From a virus: a stretch of DNA of 48,528 nt. The position numbers and the translations under genes are program-made. The stretch covers positions 1 through 48,528 of the IMG/VR virus record IMGVR_UViG_3300036766_002220. One strand, given 5' to 3'. Below are positions 1 through 6,889 of the stretch, piece after piece (position 1 is the first letter of the stretch; every line of letters begins with the position of its first letter). The notes below the pieces were generated by a model. That model saw only the letters and a list, made by a program, of their open reading frames with translations, ran no database searches and had not been told where the DNA came from.

Positions 1-139
1 CGGCCTTGCTCCCCGCGACGCGCGAGTTGAACCCGAAGACGAAGCTGCCTCCGCCATTCGGTGGGGTGAAGCCCGCCGTGACGCCGCGTGCGATGTCGCC
101 TGCTGCGTCGCCGAAGAGGCCAAAGTCCGTCTCTGCCAT
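1..139 (-). CDS. Partial N-terminus of an unknown tail-region protein
   Basis: The first 46 residues of a gene that runs off the left edge; it begins MAETDFGLFGDAAG and contains a short proline/glycine stretch before a segment that could be a first beta strand (GSFVFGFNSR). The ATG at 139 is preceded by an AGGAGAG ribosome binding site, and it lies 14 bases beyond the stop of the FExGW-repeat protein, so it is the last visible gene of the tail operon. The family is not recognisable from this fragment. A tail fibre or structural role is inferred from position only. Confidence 0.6.
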   Translation of the reverse strand, partial: MAETDFGLFGDAAGDIARGVTAGFTPPNGGGSFVFGFNSRVAGSKA

Positions 140-153
140 CGGAGTCTCTCCTC

Positions 154-1611
154 TTAGATCGTCAGAGTCAGCGTCCAACCTGACTCGAAGTTCTCCGCGT
201 GGTCCTTGTAGCCTTCGAACACCACGGAGCCGTTCTTATCGTAGCCACGCTCGTCACCGAGGACGAGTGTAGCTCCATCGAACAGGGTGTGGAACTCGTA
301 TCTCGGATCAGCTGGGTTGATAGTCAATCCCACTTTCGTGATGACGGCGTCGACGTCGGTGTCCGCATCCACAAAGAAGATGGCCCCGCGCAACACCCCC
401 GCGGCGTCGGAGAAGGCAACGGCGAACTGGTTGGCCTCCGCGAAGGCAGCCGTGACTCGCATCCACAGGAGTGGTGAGAAGGCCGGCGACGTGAGCCCCG
501 GGTACTGGTGACGAGTGTAGGGCGGATAGCTGTCGTCCGCGAACACGTAGGTGGCAAAGCCACCCGATAGGATCTGACGCAGCGGTGGCACCGTGTCGTC
601 GCGGAAACGCCACTTGGTGCCGTCCCAGTACCTGGAGGATCCGATCTCGCAGTCCCTCCAACCCGAGTCGAAGTTCTCGACGATGCCCGTCTGTAGCTGC
701 GTGGCCTGCAAGAAGCGCCAGGGGCTCAGGTACTCGATCAGCTCAGCAGTGGCATCAACGGCTGGCTCGTCCACCACGAGACCCAGGACCTCGACGTCTG
801 TGTTGTTGAGCACGTTCACAATGATGTGGTCGCCCGAGTTCTTCGGCCCGCCGCCGATGCGGAGCGTCTTCCACAGATCGTCTGGCACGAACGACGCGTC
901 GCGCACGGAGATGCGACCCTTCTTCGTCGTGGTAGTCGCAAAGCCGATGATCCTCGTCGTGCCGATGACCACCACCAGATCGGTCACGGAGGAGTCGTAG
1001 TAGCGCTCCTTGAACTTGTCGTTTGTAGGAACGCTGTAACTCCCGGGGAGCTTCCAACCCTTCTCGAAGATCTCCCCACTAGGCACGCTCGCTTCGCTGC
1101 GGATGAGGCCCCAAGAGTACAAGAACTGCTCGTGCCACCGCGGCCACGACACCGTGCCCGAGCCCCAGATCGTGAAGCCCCAGATGCCCGTGCCCCAGAT
1201 GGACGTGCCGCCACCACCACTGTCCATATCGATCAGCTCGTCCTGACCGTCAGGCAGCAGCTTGCCCGAGGTGGCCATGTCCGGAACGGACCAGCCGCGC
1301 TCGAACCCCTCGTAGCCCAGGTCGCGGAAGAGTGCTGCCTCGCGCGTCGGCAAGTCGACGTGGGCAATGTCGTCCAGGTAGAGCGTGCTGCCCTCATTGC
1401 CACTGCCGTACGCATCCTCCCCATGCACGTACATGGGCATGTACCAGTAACGCTCGAAGACTTCGGCAGGGTCCCATGAGATCAACGTCGGCCCGAAGTA
1501 GTGCGCGTTGAAGACTGCGATGGCTTCCTGGATCGCCCGGGCGGTGGCAGACCACAGGTCTGCTGTGCCCTGCACCGTTCCTGCGGTCTCGAATGAGCGA
1601 TTGTTTGCCAT
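154..1611 (-). CDS. Tail-associated protein with five FExGW repeats
   Basis: A 485-residue protein without a recognised catalytic domain. The clearest feature is a short motif, F-[ED]-x-[GY]-W, at about residues 52, 103, 182, 314 and 475, each usually preceded by an acidic residue and followed by a turn-forming stretch. There are also three IWG triplets around residues 138-150 next to a GGGG linker. The last copy is almost at the C-terminus. Such tryptophan-anchored repeats suggest small beta modules in a tail fibre or surface-binding protein; this is inference. I chose the ATG at 1611, with AGGAG nine bases upstream; an in-frame TTG two codons earlier sits too close to that site. The gene follows the CXXX-repeat protein by 12 bases, in the same operon as the baseplate and fibre genes. 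Confidence 0.7.
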   Translation of the reverse strand: MANNRSFETAGTVQGTADLWSATARAIQEAIAVFNAHYFGPTLISWDPAEVFERYWYMPMYVHGEDAYGSGNEGSTLYLDDIAHVDLPTREAALFRDLGYEGFERGWSVPDMATSGKLLPDGQDELIDMDSGGGGTSIWGTGIWGFTIWGSGTVSWPRWHEQFLYSWGLIRSEASVPSGEIFEKGWKLPGSYSVPTNDKFKERYYDSSVTDLVVVIGTTRIIGFATTTTKKGRISVRDASFVPDDLWKTLRIGGGPKNSGDHIIVNVLNNTDVEVLGLVVDEPAVDATAELIEYLSPWRFLQATQLQTGIVENFDSGWRDCEIGSSRYWDGTKWRFRDDTVPPLRQILSGGFATYVFADDSYPPYTRHQYPGLTSPAFSPLLWMRVTAAFAEANQFAVAFSDAAGVLRGAIFFVDADTDVDAVITKVGLTINPADPRYEFHTLFDGATLVLGDERGYDKNGSVVFEGYKDHAENFESGWTLTLTI

Positions 1612-1623
1612 CTCCAAGCACTC

Positions 1624-2589
1624 CTAGAGGAGCTTCGGCCGTACTCTCTTCTTGTAGAACCCGCCCTCCTGGTAGATCTTCCGGGCCTGAAAAGGTCCTA
1701 CGGTCGACACCTTCGCGTAGGACCCACTCGCCCCGCTCGCCGCGCCGCTTCCCCCCAGGATGTCCGTCGCGGGCTCGACTAGATGCGCTGACGCCGGACT
1801 CGCGTGGAACAGTTTGATCCTGCCACCACCCCCACCGCCGCCACTGGCTCCCCCGGAACCCACGCCGCCATCGGGCGTGCCACCGGATGCACCAGAGCCA
1901 CCGGTCACGGCATCACCACCGCGGACGCTAATCGTACCACTGCTGCAGCTGACCTTGATGGCTTTGAAGAGCACGCCCCCACCGCTTCCACCCGAGCCGC
2001 CCGCCCCGCCGCCACCGCCGCCGCCGCCATGAGCCGTTGCGCTCCCTGTGCAGCTGCCGGTGCAGTCGCCCGTGCAGGTGCCGTAGCAGCCCGTGTAGCA
2101 AGTGCCAGAGCAGCTACCCGTGCAGTCGCCACCGCAACCGCCACAATAGTACAAGCAGGTGCCCGTGCAGCTGCCCTGACAGGTACCCGTGCAGAAGCCC
2201 GTGCAGTCCCCATTGCAGCCAAAGGTGCAGACATCACCGCAGCTCTTGACACAGCTGCCCGCGCAGCCGCCACCGCAGACACCCGTGCAGGACGTCTCGC
2301 AGCCGGTTGCGCACGAGAGGGTACAGTCGGACTCGCAGTGCATGGCGCAGGTACCGGTGCAGGTCTGGTAGCAAGAGCCCGTGCAGGTGTTGAAACAGCC
2401 ACCCGTGCAGTCGTAGGCGCAGGCCGCCGTGCATGTTGGAGCGCAGGTCAGATCACACGAGGTGTAACAGCCGCCCGTGCAGGTCTCACCGCACTGGAAC
2501 CGTTGAGGGGCGTCCTTGCGCGTCGGGTCATCGTAGATCCACGACGGCTGCGGCGGTTCCTCGTATGTGACCTGCGGATCGAGTTGCAT
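1624..2589 (-). CDS. CXXX-repeat protein with a polyglycine adhesin-like C-terminus
   Basis: A 321-residue protein in three parts. Residues 1-32 are a proline-rich, acidic leader-like segment. Residues 33-180 carry 38 cysteines: 30 at exact four-residue spacing (C33 to C149), one slip (C149-G-G-C152), then eight more at four-residue spacing to C180. About a third of the units are C-T-G-x. Residues 187-260 are glycine-rich, with a segment (FKAIKVSCSSG ... GGGGGGGRIKLFH) of the polyglycine/beta-strand type seen in phage adhesins and myxobacterial surface proteins; the tail is basic. It lies just downstream of a radical SAM/SPASM enzyme and a small partner gene, the setting of CXXX-repeat targets of radical SAM maturases. 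I infer a tail adhesin whose cysteine array is modified after translation. A metal-binding or disulfide-rich stalk is the alternative. Start ATG at 2589 with AAGGGG upstream. Confidence 0.85.
   Translation of the reverse strand: MQLDPQVTYEEPPQPSWIYDDPTRKDAPQRFQCGETCTGGCYTSCDLTCAPTCTAACAYDCTGGCFNTCTGSCYQTCTGTCAMHCESDCTLSCATGCETSCTGVCGGGCAGSCVKSCGDVCTFGCNGDCTGFCTGTCQGSCTGTCLYYCGGCGGDCTGSCSGTCYTGCYGTCTGDCTGSCTGSATAHGGGGGGGGAGGSGGSGGGVLFKAIKVSCSSGTISVRGGDAVTGGSGASGGTPDGGVGSGGASGGGGGGGRIKLFHASPASAHLVEPATDILGGSGAASGASGSYAKVSTVGPFQARKIYQEGGFYKKRVRPKLL
2050..2493 (-). repeat. 12-base repeat array encoding the CXXX units
   Basis: The coding DNA for residues 33-180 of the CXXX-repeat protein is a degenerate 12-base periodicity with a TGC or TGT codon every fourth codon. 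The phase slips by one codon at the C149-C152 unit. The copies vary in the other codons, so the periodicity is maintained at protein level and is not a recent tandem duplication. Confidence 0.85.
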
Positions 2590-2604
2590 CGCGAACCCCT
2601 TGAG

Positions 2605-2892
2605 CTACGGCAGCACCAGGAAGACCTCGCACGTCGCGAAGTCGATCCGCCAACTGGCCCCATCTATTGCCGTCCAGCCGTGCTTCTTGGCTGTCCTGTC
2701 CCACCAGGCCTGGAAGGCAGAACTCGTACGACCGAGATCGTCCAGGGCCTTCTCGTAGAGACGATCCATCGTCTCGAACTCGGACTTGCCGATGGTCCTG
2801 AAGAGCTCACCCAACGCCATCTTGCGCTGGTGCAGCTTTTCGATCTCGTCGCGTTCGGCGGCTTCGACCTTCCCAACCCGTTTCTCATTCAT
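2605..2892 (-). CDS. Small partner protein of the CXXX-repeat modification cassette
   Basis: A 95-residue protein beginning MNEKRVGKVEAAERDEIEKL: an N-terminal helical, charged region (to about residue 60), then a conserved-looking core with FQAWWDRTAKKHGW and a C-terminal IDFATCEVFLV strand. From memory this pattern, a small helical protein with a WWD motif and a terminal ID-x-x-TCE strand, fits the family named CXXX repeat peptide modification system protein, which accompanies radical SAM maturases of CXXX-repeat peptides; I could not run a search. The ATG at 2892 overlaps the end of the radical SAM gene by eight bases, so the two are probably translationally coupled. It may bind the substrate or the maturase, as a recognition element does in RiPP systems (inference). 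A longer reading frame upstream exists but overlaps the enzyme gene and is not needed. Confidence 0.75.
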   Translation of the reverse strand: MNEKRVGKVEAAERDEIEKLHQRKMALGELFRTIGKSEFETMDRLYEKALDDLGRTSSAFQAWWDRTAKKHGWTAIDGASWRIDFATCEVFLVLP

Positions 2893-4030
2893 GACTGCCT
2901 CTCTGCACCTGGTTGACATCGATCTGGGACCAGAATCGCTTGTTGGCCCGAGCTCGTGCCTTGTGCATCTTGCAAATGTGCGTGGCGCGATGAGCCAGCA
3001 CACCAGAATCGTCGTAGTTGAAGCCCTGACACCACGCGCAACCGCTGGCCACCTCACACTTCATGCACTCCTGAGTGCTCTGACCCGAGCGTGTCAGGTG
3101 CATGAAGGGCTCGAGCTTCTCGACATCTAGACCTCGCTCGACATCTCCCACGATCCAGGCAGGTTGTTTGGCCAGGCTGAAGCCGACGAAGCGCACGCAG
3201 GGGTAGAAGAAACCCTGCGCGTCGACGGCGAGCATGTACTTGCCAGCTCCGCACCAGTTCTGATCGTTGTCCGACATGAGCGGCTTGCCAACGTACTGGG
3301 AGAAGAACGAGCACTCATGTTTCCGCCAGAGGTCATCCTTGACCATGACATCGCCGAGGATGACCAACTGCTCCTCGAGCCGTTCGTCATCCCCCGGTTG
3401 CCAGACGTTCTCAAAGACAACATTCGCGTGCACGACAGCAATGCCGAGAGAGAACAGATACAAGATCGACTCGGCCACGAAGGGGAGTGTGTCATGAGAC
3501 ACCGTGACCTTGGTCGAGTGCTTGGGGAAACGCTTCAACCAGGCCGCGATGTTGCGAACGACGTGAGCATGCGTGCCACGACCATCAGGGAACAGACGCT
3601 CCCTGTCGTGGACATGCGCCGGACCGTCGATGGTCATGCCCACGTCGAAGCGATTGGGGTAGCGGTCGAGGAGTCGCTGGAATCGCGGGTCATTGTAGAG
3701 CACGCCGTTCGTACTCATGCCGAAGATGGCATTCTCGAACCAGGGATGATCGAGCTCGTAGGCACGAAGCAGCGTGTGGTCTACAACCTTCTCGATGAGA
3801 TCAATCTCGAGAAGCGGCTCACCGCCAATGAACTCCACTGTTCCATGCAGCTGCGGGATGACATCACGGTGCTCGAGCAGGTAGTCGATGGCGCGCTTGG
3901 CCACGTCGAAGCTCATGCGACTGCTGTGGTCCTTGCCGACCATGTAGCAGTAGCGGCAGCGGAAGTTGCAATCCTTCGTCACGACGAAGGTCACAGTCTT
4001 CCGGTCGAGCGTGTTCAAGTCGCGTGTCAT
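2885..4030 (-). CDS. Radical SAM/SPASM peptide maturase, CXXX-repeat target type
   Basis: A 381-residue radical SAM enzyme. The 4Fe-4S/SAM motif C-x3-C-x2-C is at C21, C25 and C28, after a first beta strand; the GGE motif is at residues 69-71. The C-terminal part is a SPASM domain for auxiliary clusters: C260-x12-G-x4-C278, then C322-x2-C325-x5-C331-x2-C334, and C353. Such enzymes make thioether, carbon-carbon or epimerised residues in peptides, or act on proteins as anaerobic sulfatase maturases. No sulfatase is present. The nearest cysteine-containing substrate is the CXXX-repeat protein two genes downstream, and a small cassette partner overlaps its 3' end. I infer post-translational modification of the adhesin's cysteine array inside the infected host. 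The start ATG at 4030 lies three bases after the stop of the glycine-rich gene, so translation is probably coupled. Confidence 0.88.
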   Translation of the reverse strand: MTRDLNTLDRKTVTFVVTKDCNFRCRYCYMVGKDHSSRMSFDVAKRAIDYLLEHRDVIPQLHGTVEFIGGEPLLEIDLIEKVVDHTLLRAYELDHPWFENAIFGMSTNGVLYNDPRFQRLLDRYPNRFDVGMTIDGPAHVHDRERLFPDGRGTHAHVVRNIAAWLKRFPKHSTKVTVSHDTLPFVAESILYLFSLGIAVVHANVVFENVWQPGDDERLEEQLVILGDVMVKDDLWRKHECSFFSQYVGKPLMSDNDQNWCGAGKYMLAVDAQGFFYPCVRFVGFSLAKQPAWIVGDVERGLDVEKLEPFMHLTRSGQSTQECMKCEVASGCAWCQGFNYDDSGVLAHRATHICKMHKARARANKRFWSQIDVNQVQRGSHE

Positions 4031-4033
4031 TTT

Positions 4034-4723
4034 CTACTCGTGTCCCGCTCCACCGGCTCCTCCAATGCCACCGGCGGCGGCGCCGGTGCCAGGGAACAAG
4101 CACGATCCGGACATGATGATCTTCCTCGCCGCTTCAATCCAGCAGGCTGAACCCGCTCCTCCTCCTATTCCCCCTGCGCTGGCTTGAGACCCCGCGCTGC
4201 CACCAGCCCCACCGCCCCCTCCACCACCTCCGCCCCCGCCCCCACCGCCGCCACTGCTTCCCACGGCGAGCTCCTCGCCGCTGCTTGTCCCGTACGTTGT
4301 TCCACCAGCGCCGTCTGAGGCACCAGCTCCCCCAGCTGCAGCTCCGGCGCCCCCGGCTGCCCCGCCGCCTCCTCCACCCCCTCCGGCTCCACCAGCGCCT
4401 CCGTAGCCACCGCCGCCGAAGCCGCCGCCCAGACCCGCCCCGACACCACCGGCCGTGCCGGGCAATCCGGTTGCTCCGGGGGCACCACCACTGCCACCAG
4501 GGCCGCCACCGCCTCCGACGTTGCCCAGGCCGGAGCCGTCCAGAGTGCCGAGGATCTGCGCCTCAACGCAGGCCACCTGGAGGTAGGCAGACACCGTGGC
4601 CGTCACGCCCAGGTTCACGCGAAAGATGCCGACCAGGGTGTGCACGCCGGCTATCGCAGTCGGGCTGGAGATGATCCAGTCCGCACCGTCGTGACTGCCC
4701 CCACCGGTGTTGGTCCAGGCCAT
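4034..4723 (-). CDS. Glycine-rich tail adhesin-like protein
   Basis: A 229-residue protein. Residues 1-70 are a beta-rich head (ADWIISSPTAIAGVHTLVGIF, then VSAYLQVACVEAQILGTLDG). The rest is mostly polyglycine with alanine and serine, interrupted near the C-terminus by WIEAARKIIMSGSCLF, which resembles another strand pair of the head. Polyglycine segments of this kind form packed polyglycine-II layers in some phage adhesins and fibres; that fold is inferred. It has the same glycine-rich module type as the CXXX-repeat protein but lacks the cysteine array (three scattered cysteines). It sits between the glycosyltransferase fusion and the radical SAM enzyme, three bases from each. It could be a second substrate or a partner subunit of the adhesin. 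Confidence 0.75.
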   Translation of the reverse strand: MAWTNTGGGSHDGADWIISSPTAIAGVHTLVGIFRVNLGVTATVSAYLQVACVEAQILGTLDGSGLGNVGGGGGPGGSGGAPGATGLPGTAGGVGAGLGGGFGGGGYGGAGGAGGGGGGGGAAGGAGAAAGGAGASDGAGGTTYGTSSGEELAVGSSGGGGGGGGGGGGGGGAGGSAGSQASAGGIGGGAGSACWIEAARKIIMSGSCLFPGTGAAAGGIGGAGGAGHE

Positions 4724-4726
4724 CTG

Positions 4727-6022
4727 CTAGTCCTTTTCCTTGACCCAGATCTCTGCCGAGCGGCCGTTGACCTTGTAGACCATGTCGTCACGTCGCACGA
4801 AGCCAGCAGCGGCGTAGGCCTTCTTGGCCATGACGTTGTTGACCCAGATGGCCACATGCCCGCGCCTGCCGGTCATGTAGAGCTCGACGACGCGACGACC
4901 AATGCCTCTGTTTCGCCACTCCGGCGCGATGAAAATCGGCATCTCGTAGCTACCGTTCATCCCCCGAGGGACGAAGAAGCCAACGATCTGCCCGTTGAAC
5001 TTGATCAAAACCGCCGGTGCTCTAGAGCTCACCGTTTGCAACGCCGGTGCGAGAATCTCGTCCGCGCGGGCGCCGGAGAGTAGAGACTCGGGCACGCACT
5101 CGTAGGCTGTCGCTTGCAACTGGATGTCTCTGTCGAGAACCGGGAAGTCCAACAAGTCCTCTGGCACCGATGAAGGAAACTCGGGAGAGTGCCCGAGCGG
5201 CTGCACGGGCGTCCACACCGGCAAGAGCTCGTGGTAGGGACGGTAGAGCAAGTCGGCCACGGCTTCGGGCACGTCGACCGGCGCTTGGTACTCGATGGCA
5301 GCCTTCCGGAATCCCTGATAGTGGAAGCACACCAGGGGGAAGATACCGTCGATCACAATGACACCGTTCACCGACTCGACCACGTGCTTCTTGACGTTCC
5401 ACGCTGCCAGGTTGATCCCTGGATGCTGGCAGATCTTGACGCCAGCAAACCGGTTCGGCTCGTCATGCAAAACGGTCAGGTAGCCTTCGTCGACAAACCT
5501 CCCACCGGACGCTGGCTCCCAGAGACACCACTCGACACAGCGCGCTTGCCACCAGGCGAGGAACGTGGCGCTGTTCTGATCTGCACGGCAGGCGACAAAA
5601 CCCGCGTTGAAGTAACTAAGAGGCGAGTCGTGATCTTTCCCGTAGGGCGTGACCAGGAAGGACGAGTCGCCAAGCTCGGTGCCCAACGCGGAGCAGGTAG
5701 ACCAGAACAACATGTCTGAGTCCACGTAGGTCAACGCGGCCACGTTGTACTTGACGAGGACATAGCTCAGCAAGAAAGACTTCAGCGACTGCACATAGGC
5801 AGCCCAGGGCCGCCCCGCCCGCGTGGCAGCGATGCTCGGATACTGTCCCTCCAGATCGCTCAGGACGACGGGAATCGCATGCTCCTTGCCTGCAAGCGCT
5901 TGCTCCACTGCCTCCTCGAGGCAGAGGACGTACACCGTGGAGCCCCCGTGGTCGAGAATGGACTGCAGGCAGACGAGGCCCTCTGGCGTGTGCTGCCTGT
6001 CAAACATCATCGCGAAGTCCAT
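4727..6022 (-). CDS. Glycosyltransferase-GNAT acetyltransferase fusion
   Basis: A 431-residue two-domain enzyme. Residues 1-270 look like a GT-A nucleotide-sugar transferase: a Rossmann-like start (FAMMFDRQHTPEGLVCLQSIL), a metal/sugar-nucleotide DxD motif in TYVDSDMLF (101-103), FNAGFVA (138-144), a WWQ-x-RC-x-EWC block, FVDEGYL and an HPGINLAAWN motif near 200-209. This set is typical of a hexosyltransferase family linked to surface polysaccharide synthesis. Residues about 335-415 are a GNAT domain with the acetyl-CoA loop R-N-R-G-I-G at 370-375 and a C-terminal AKKAYAAAGF. It is the first gene of the adhesin-modification cluster and abuts the glycine-rich protein. It may glycosylate and acylate tail adhesins, or alter host surface sugars. 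Start ATG at 6022 with GAGAGG upstream. Confidence 0.8.
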   Translation of the reverse strand: MDFAMMFDRQHTPEGLVCLQSILDHGGSTVYVLCLEEAVEQALAGKEHAIPVVLSDLEGQYPSIAATRAGRPWAAYVQSLKSFLLSYVLVKYNVAALTYVDSDMLFWSTCSALGTELGDSSFLVTPYGKDHDSPLSYFNAGFVACRADQNSATFLAWWQARCVEWCLWEPASGGRFVDEGYLTVLHDEPNRFAGVKICQHPGINLAAWNVKKHVVESVNGVIVIDGIFPLVCFHYQGFRKAAIEYQAPVDVPEAVADLLYRPYHELLPVWTPVQPLGHSPEFPSSVPEDLLDFPVLDRDIQLQATAYECVPESLLSGARADEILAPALQTVSSRAPAVLIKFNGQIVGFFVPRGMNGSYEMPIFIAPEWRNRGIGRRVVELYMTGRRGHVAIWVNNVMAKKAYAAAGFVRRDDMVYKVNGRSAEIWVKEKD

Positions 6023-6036
6023 GCTGACCTCTCGCC

Positions 6037-6879
6037 TTAGTTAGCGTAGACAGCGTAGATGTCGGTGTAGATGAGAGACACGCCTGTCCCACCAGTGCCT
6101 TGCTTCCTGAGCTGCACCTCGATCTCGATGAGGGTGTCTACTGGCTCGTTGCTGCCAACGATGGCCAGCGTGACAGCCCGAACGGCTTCCGTCGTCCCCG
6201 TGACGCTCATGGCCCCAGAGGTGTCCGTGCCGCCACTCCCCACGGCCAGCACGCGACACTCAGCGATCTCACTCTGACCCGAGGCCACCAGGCTGGTCAC
6301 GATGCGCCAGCTCGTGGGTGGCTTGGCCGAGTCGCGCACGATGCGAAAGCTCTTCTTGGTCACCCAGCCCGTTCCAGGCTCGACCAGGGTGGTATCGTCA
6401 GAGAAGACGAGCATCCGATCCAGAGTCCCAACGCCAGCGTCGGCGTACTCGAGATAGCTCTCGCCCGATGCCACACGGATGAACTTGCCCTCCTGCCCTT
6501 GAAAGCTGCCAGGGCCATCCCCGAGCTGCTGGAAGCCGAAGTAGATGTTGACAAGGTGTCGCGAGCCCGACTCCGGTACCACTCCGACGGGGACGTGGTA
6601 GTCGATGATCTCCCCAGGGCCATCGGTCAGGTCGACGAAGCGACTCACCCCACCACCGCCGCCACCGGCCTCCAGCGTCGCGACGCGCTCGCGCAAGCAG
6701 CCGGACGGCAGGTTGCCCGGCTTGCTCCCCACCTCGAGGGCAACCGACTGGAGCTTGTCGCGCATCGTATGGATCTGCGTGACATGGGTCGAGTCGATGG
6801 TGTTGTCCAGATTGGGCTGCACCGAGGAGAGCACGTCCTGCATTGCTGGGTAGTTGGTGCTCCACGTCTTGAGAGACAT
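6037..6879 (-). CDS. Tail fibre or baseplate-attached protein
   Basis: A 280-residue protein. The N-terminus (SLKTWSTNYPAMQDVL, followed by a helical segment ending LRERVATLEAGGGGGG near residue 80) has the pattern of phage fibre N-termini that attach to the baseplate: a short extended stretch, a helix, then a glycine hinge. The remainder is beta-rich and ends in YTDIYAVYAN. It follows the J-like baseplate gene by 10 bases, the usual place for fibre genes. The ATG at 6879 is preceded by AGGAGA; the reading frame is open for 67 codons further upstream, but that part overlaps the J gene and is out-of-frame shadow sequence. The receptor is unknown. Confidence 0.7.
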   Translation of the reverse strand: MSLKTWSTNYPAMQDVLSSVQPNLDNTIDSTHVTQIHTMRDKLQSVALEVGSKPGNLPSGCLRERVATLEAGGGGGGVSRFVDLTDGPGEIIDYHVPVGVVPESGSRHLVNIYFGFQQLGDGPGSFQGQEGKFIRVASGESYLEYADAGVGTLDRMLVFSDDTTLVEPGTGWVTKKSFRIVRDSAKPPTSWRIVTSLVASGQSEIAECRVLAVGSGGTDTSGAMSVTGTTEAVRAVTLAIVGSNEPVDTLIEIEVQLRKQGTGGTGVSLIYTDIYAVYAN

Positions 6880-6889
6880 TGCGGTTCTC

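Noticed and set aside
2050-2493. Short periodic DNA that could look like a CRISPR array or microsatellite
   Set aside because: Periodicity is 12 bases, copies are degenerate and lie in one frame encoding cysteine every fourth residue; there are no spacers.
2885-4030. Radical SAM enzyme as a queuosine- or cofactor-synthesis enzyme
   Set aside because: The C-terminal SPASM cysteine set and the neighbours fit peptide or protein modification; no cofactor-pathway genes are near.
2885-4030. Radical SAM enzyme as an anaerobic sulfatase maturase
   Set aside because: No sulfatase is encoded here, while a repeat-cysteine target and a cassette-type partner are adjacent. Not fully excluded.
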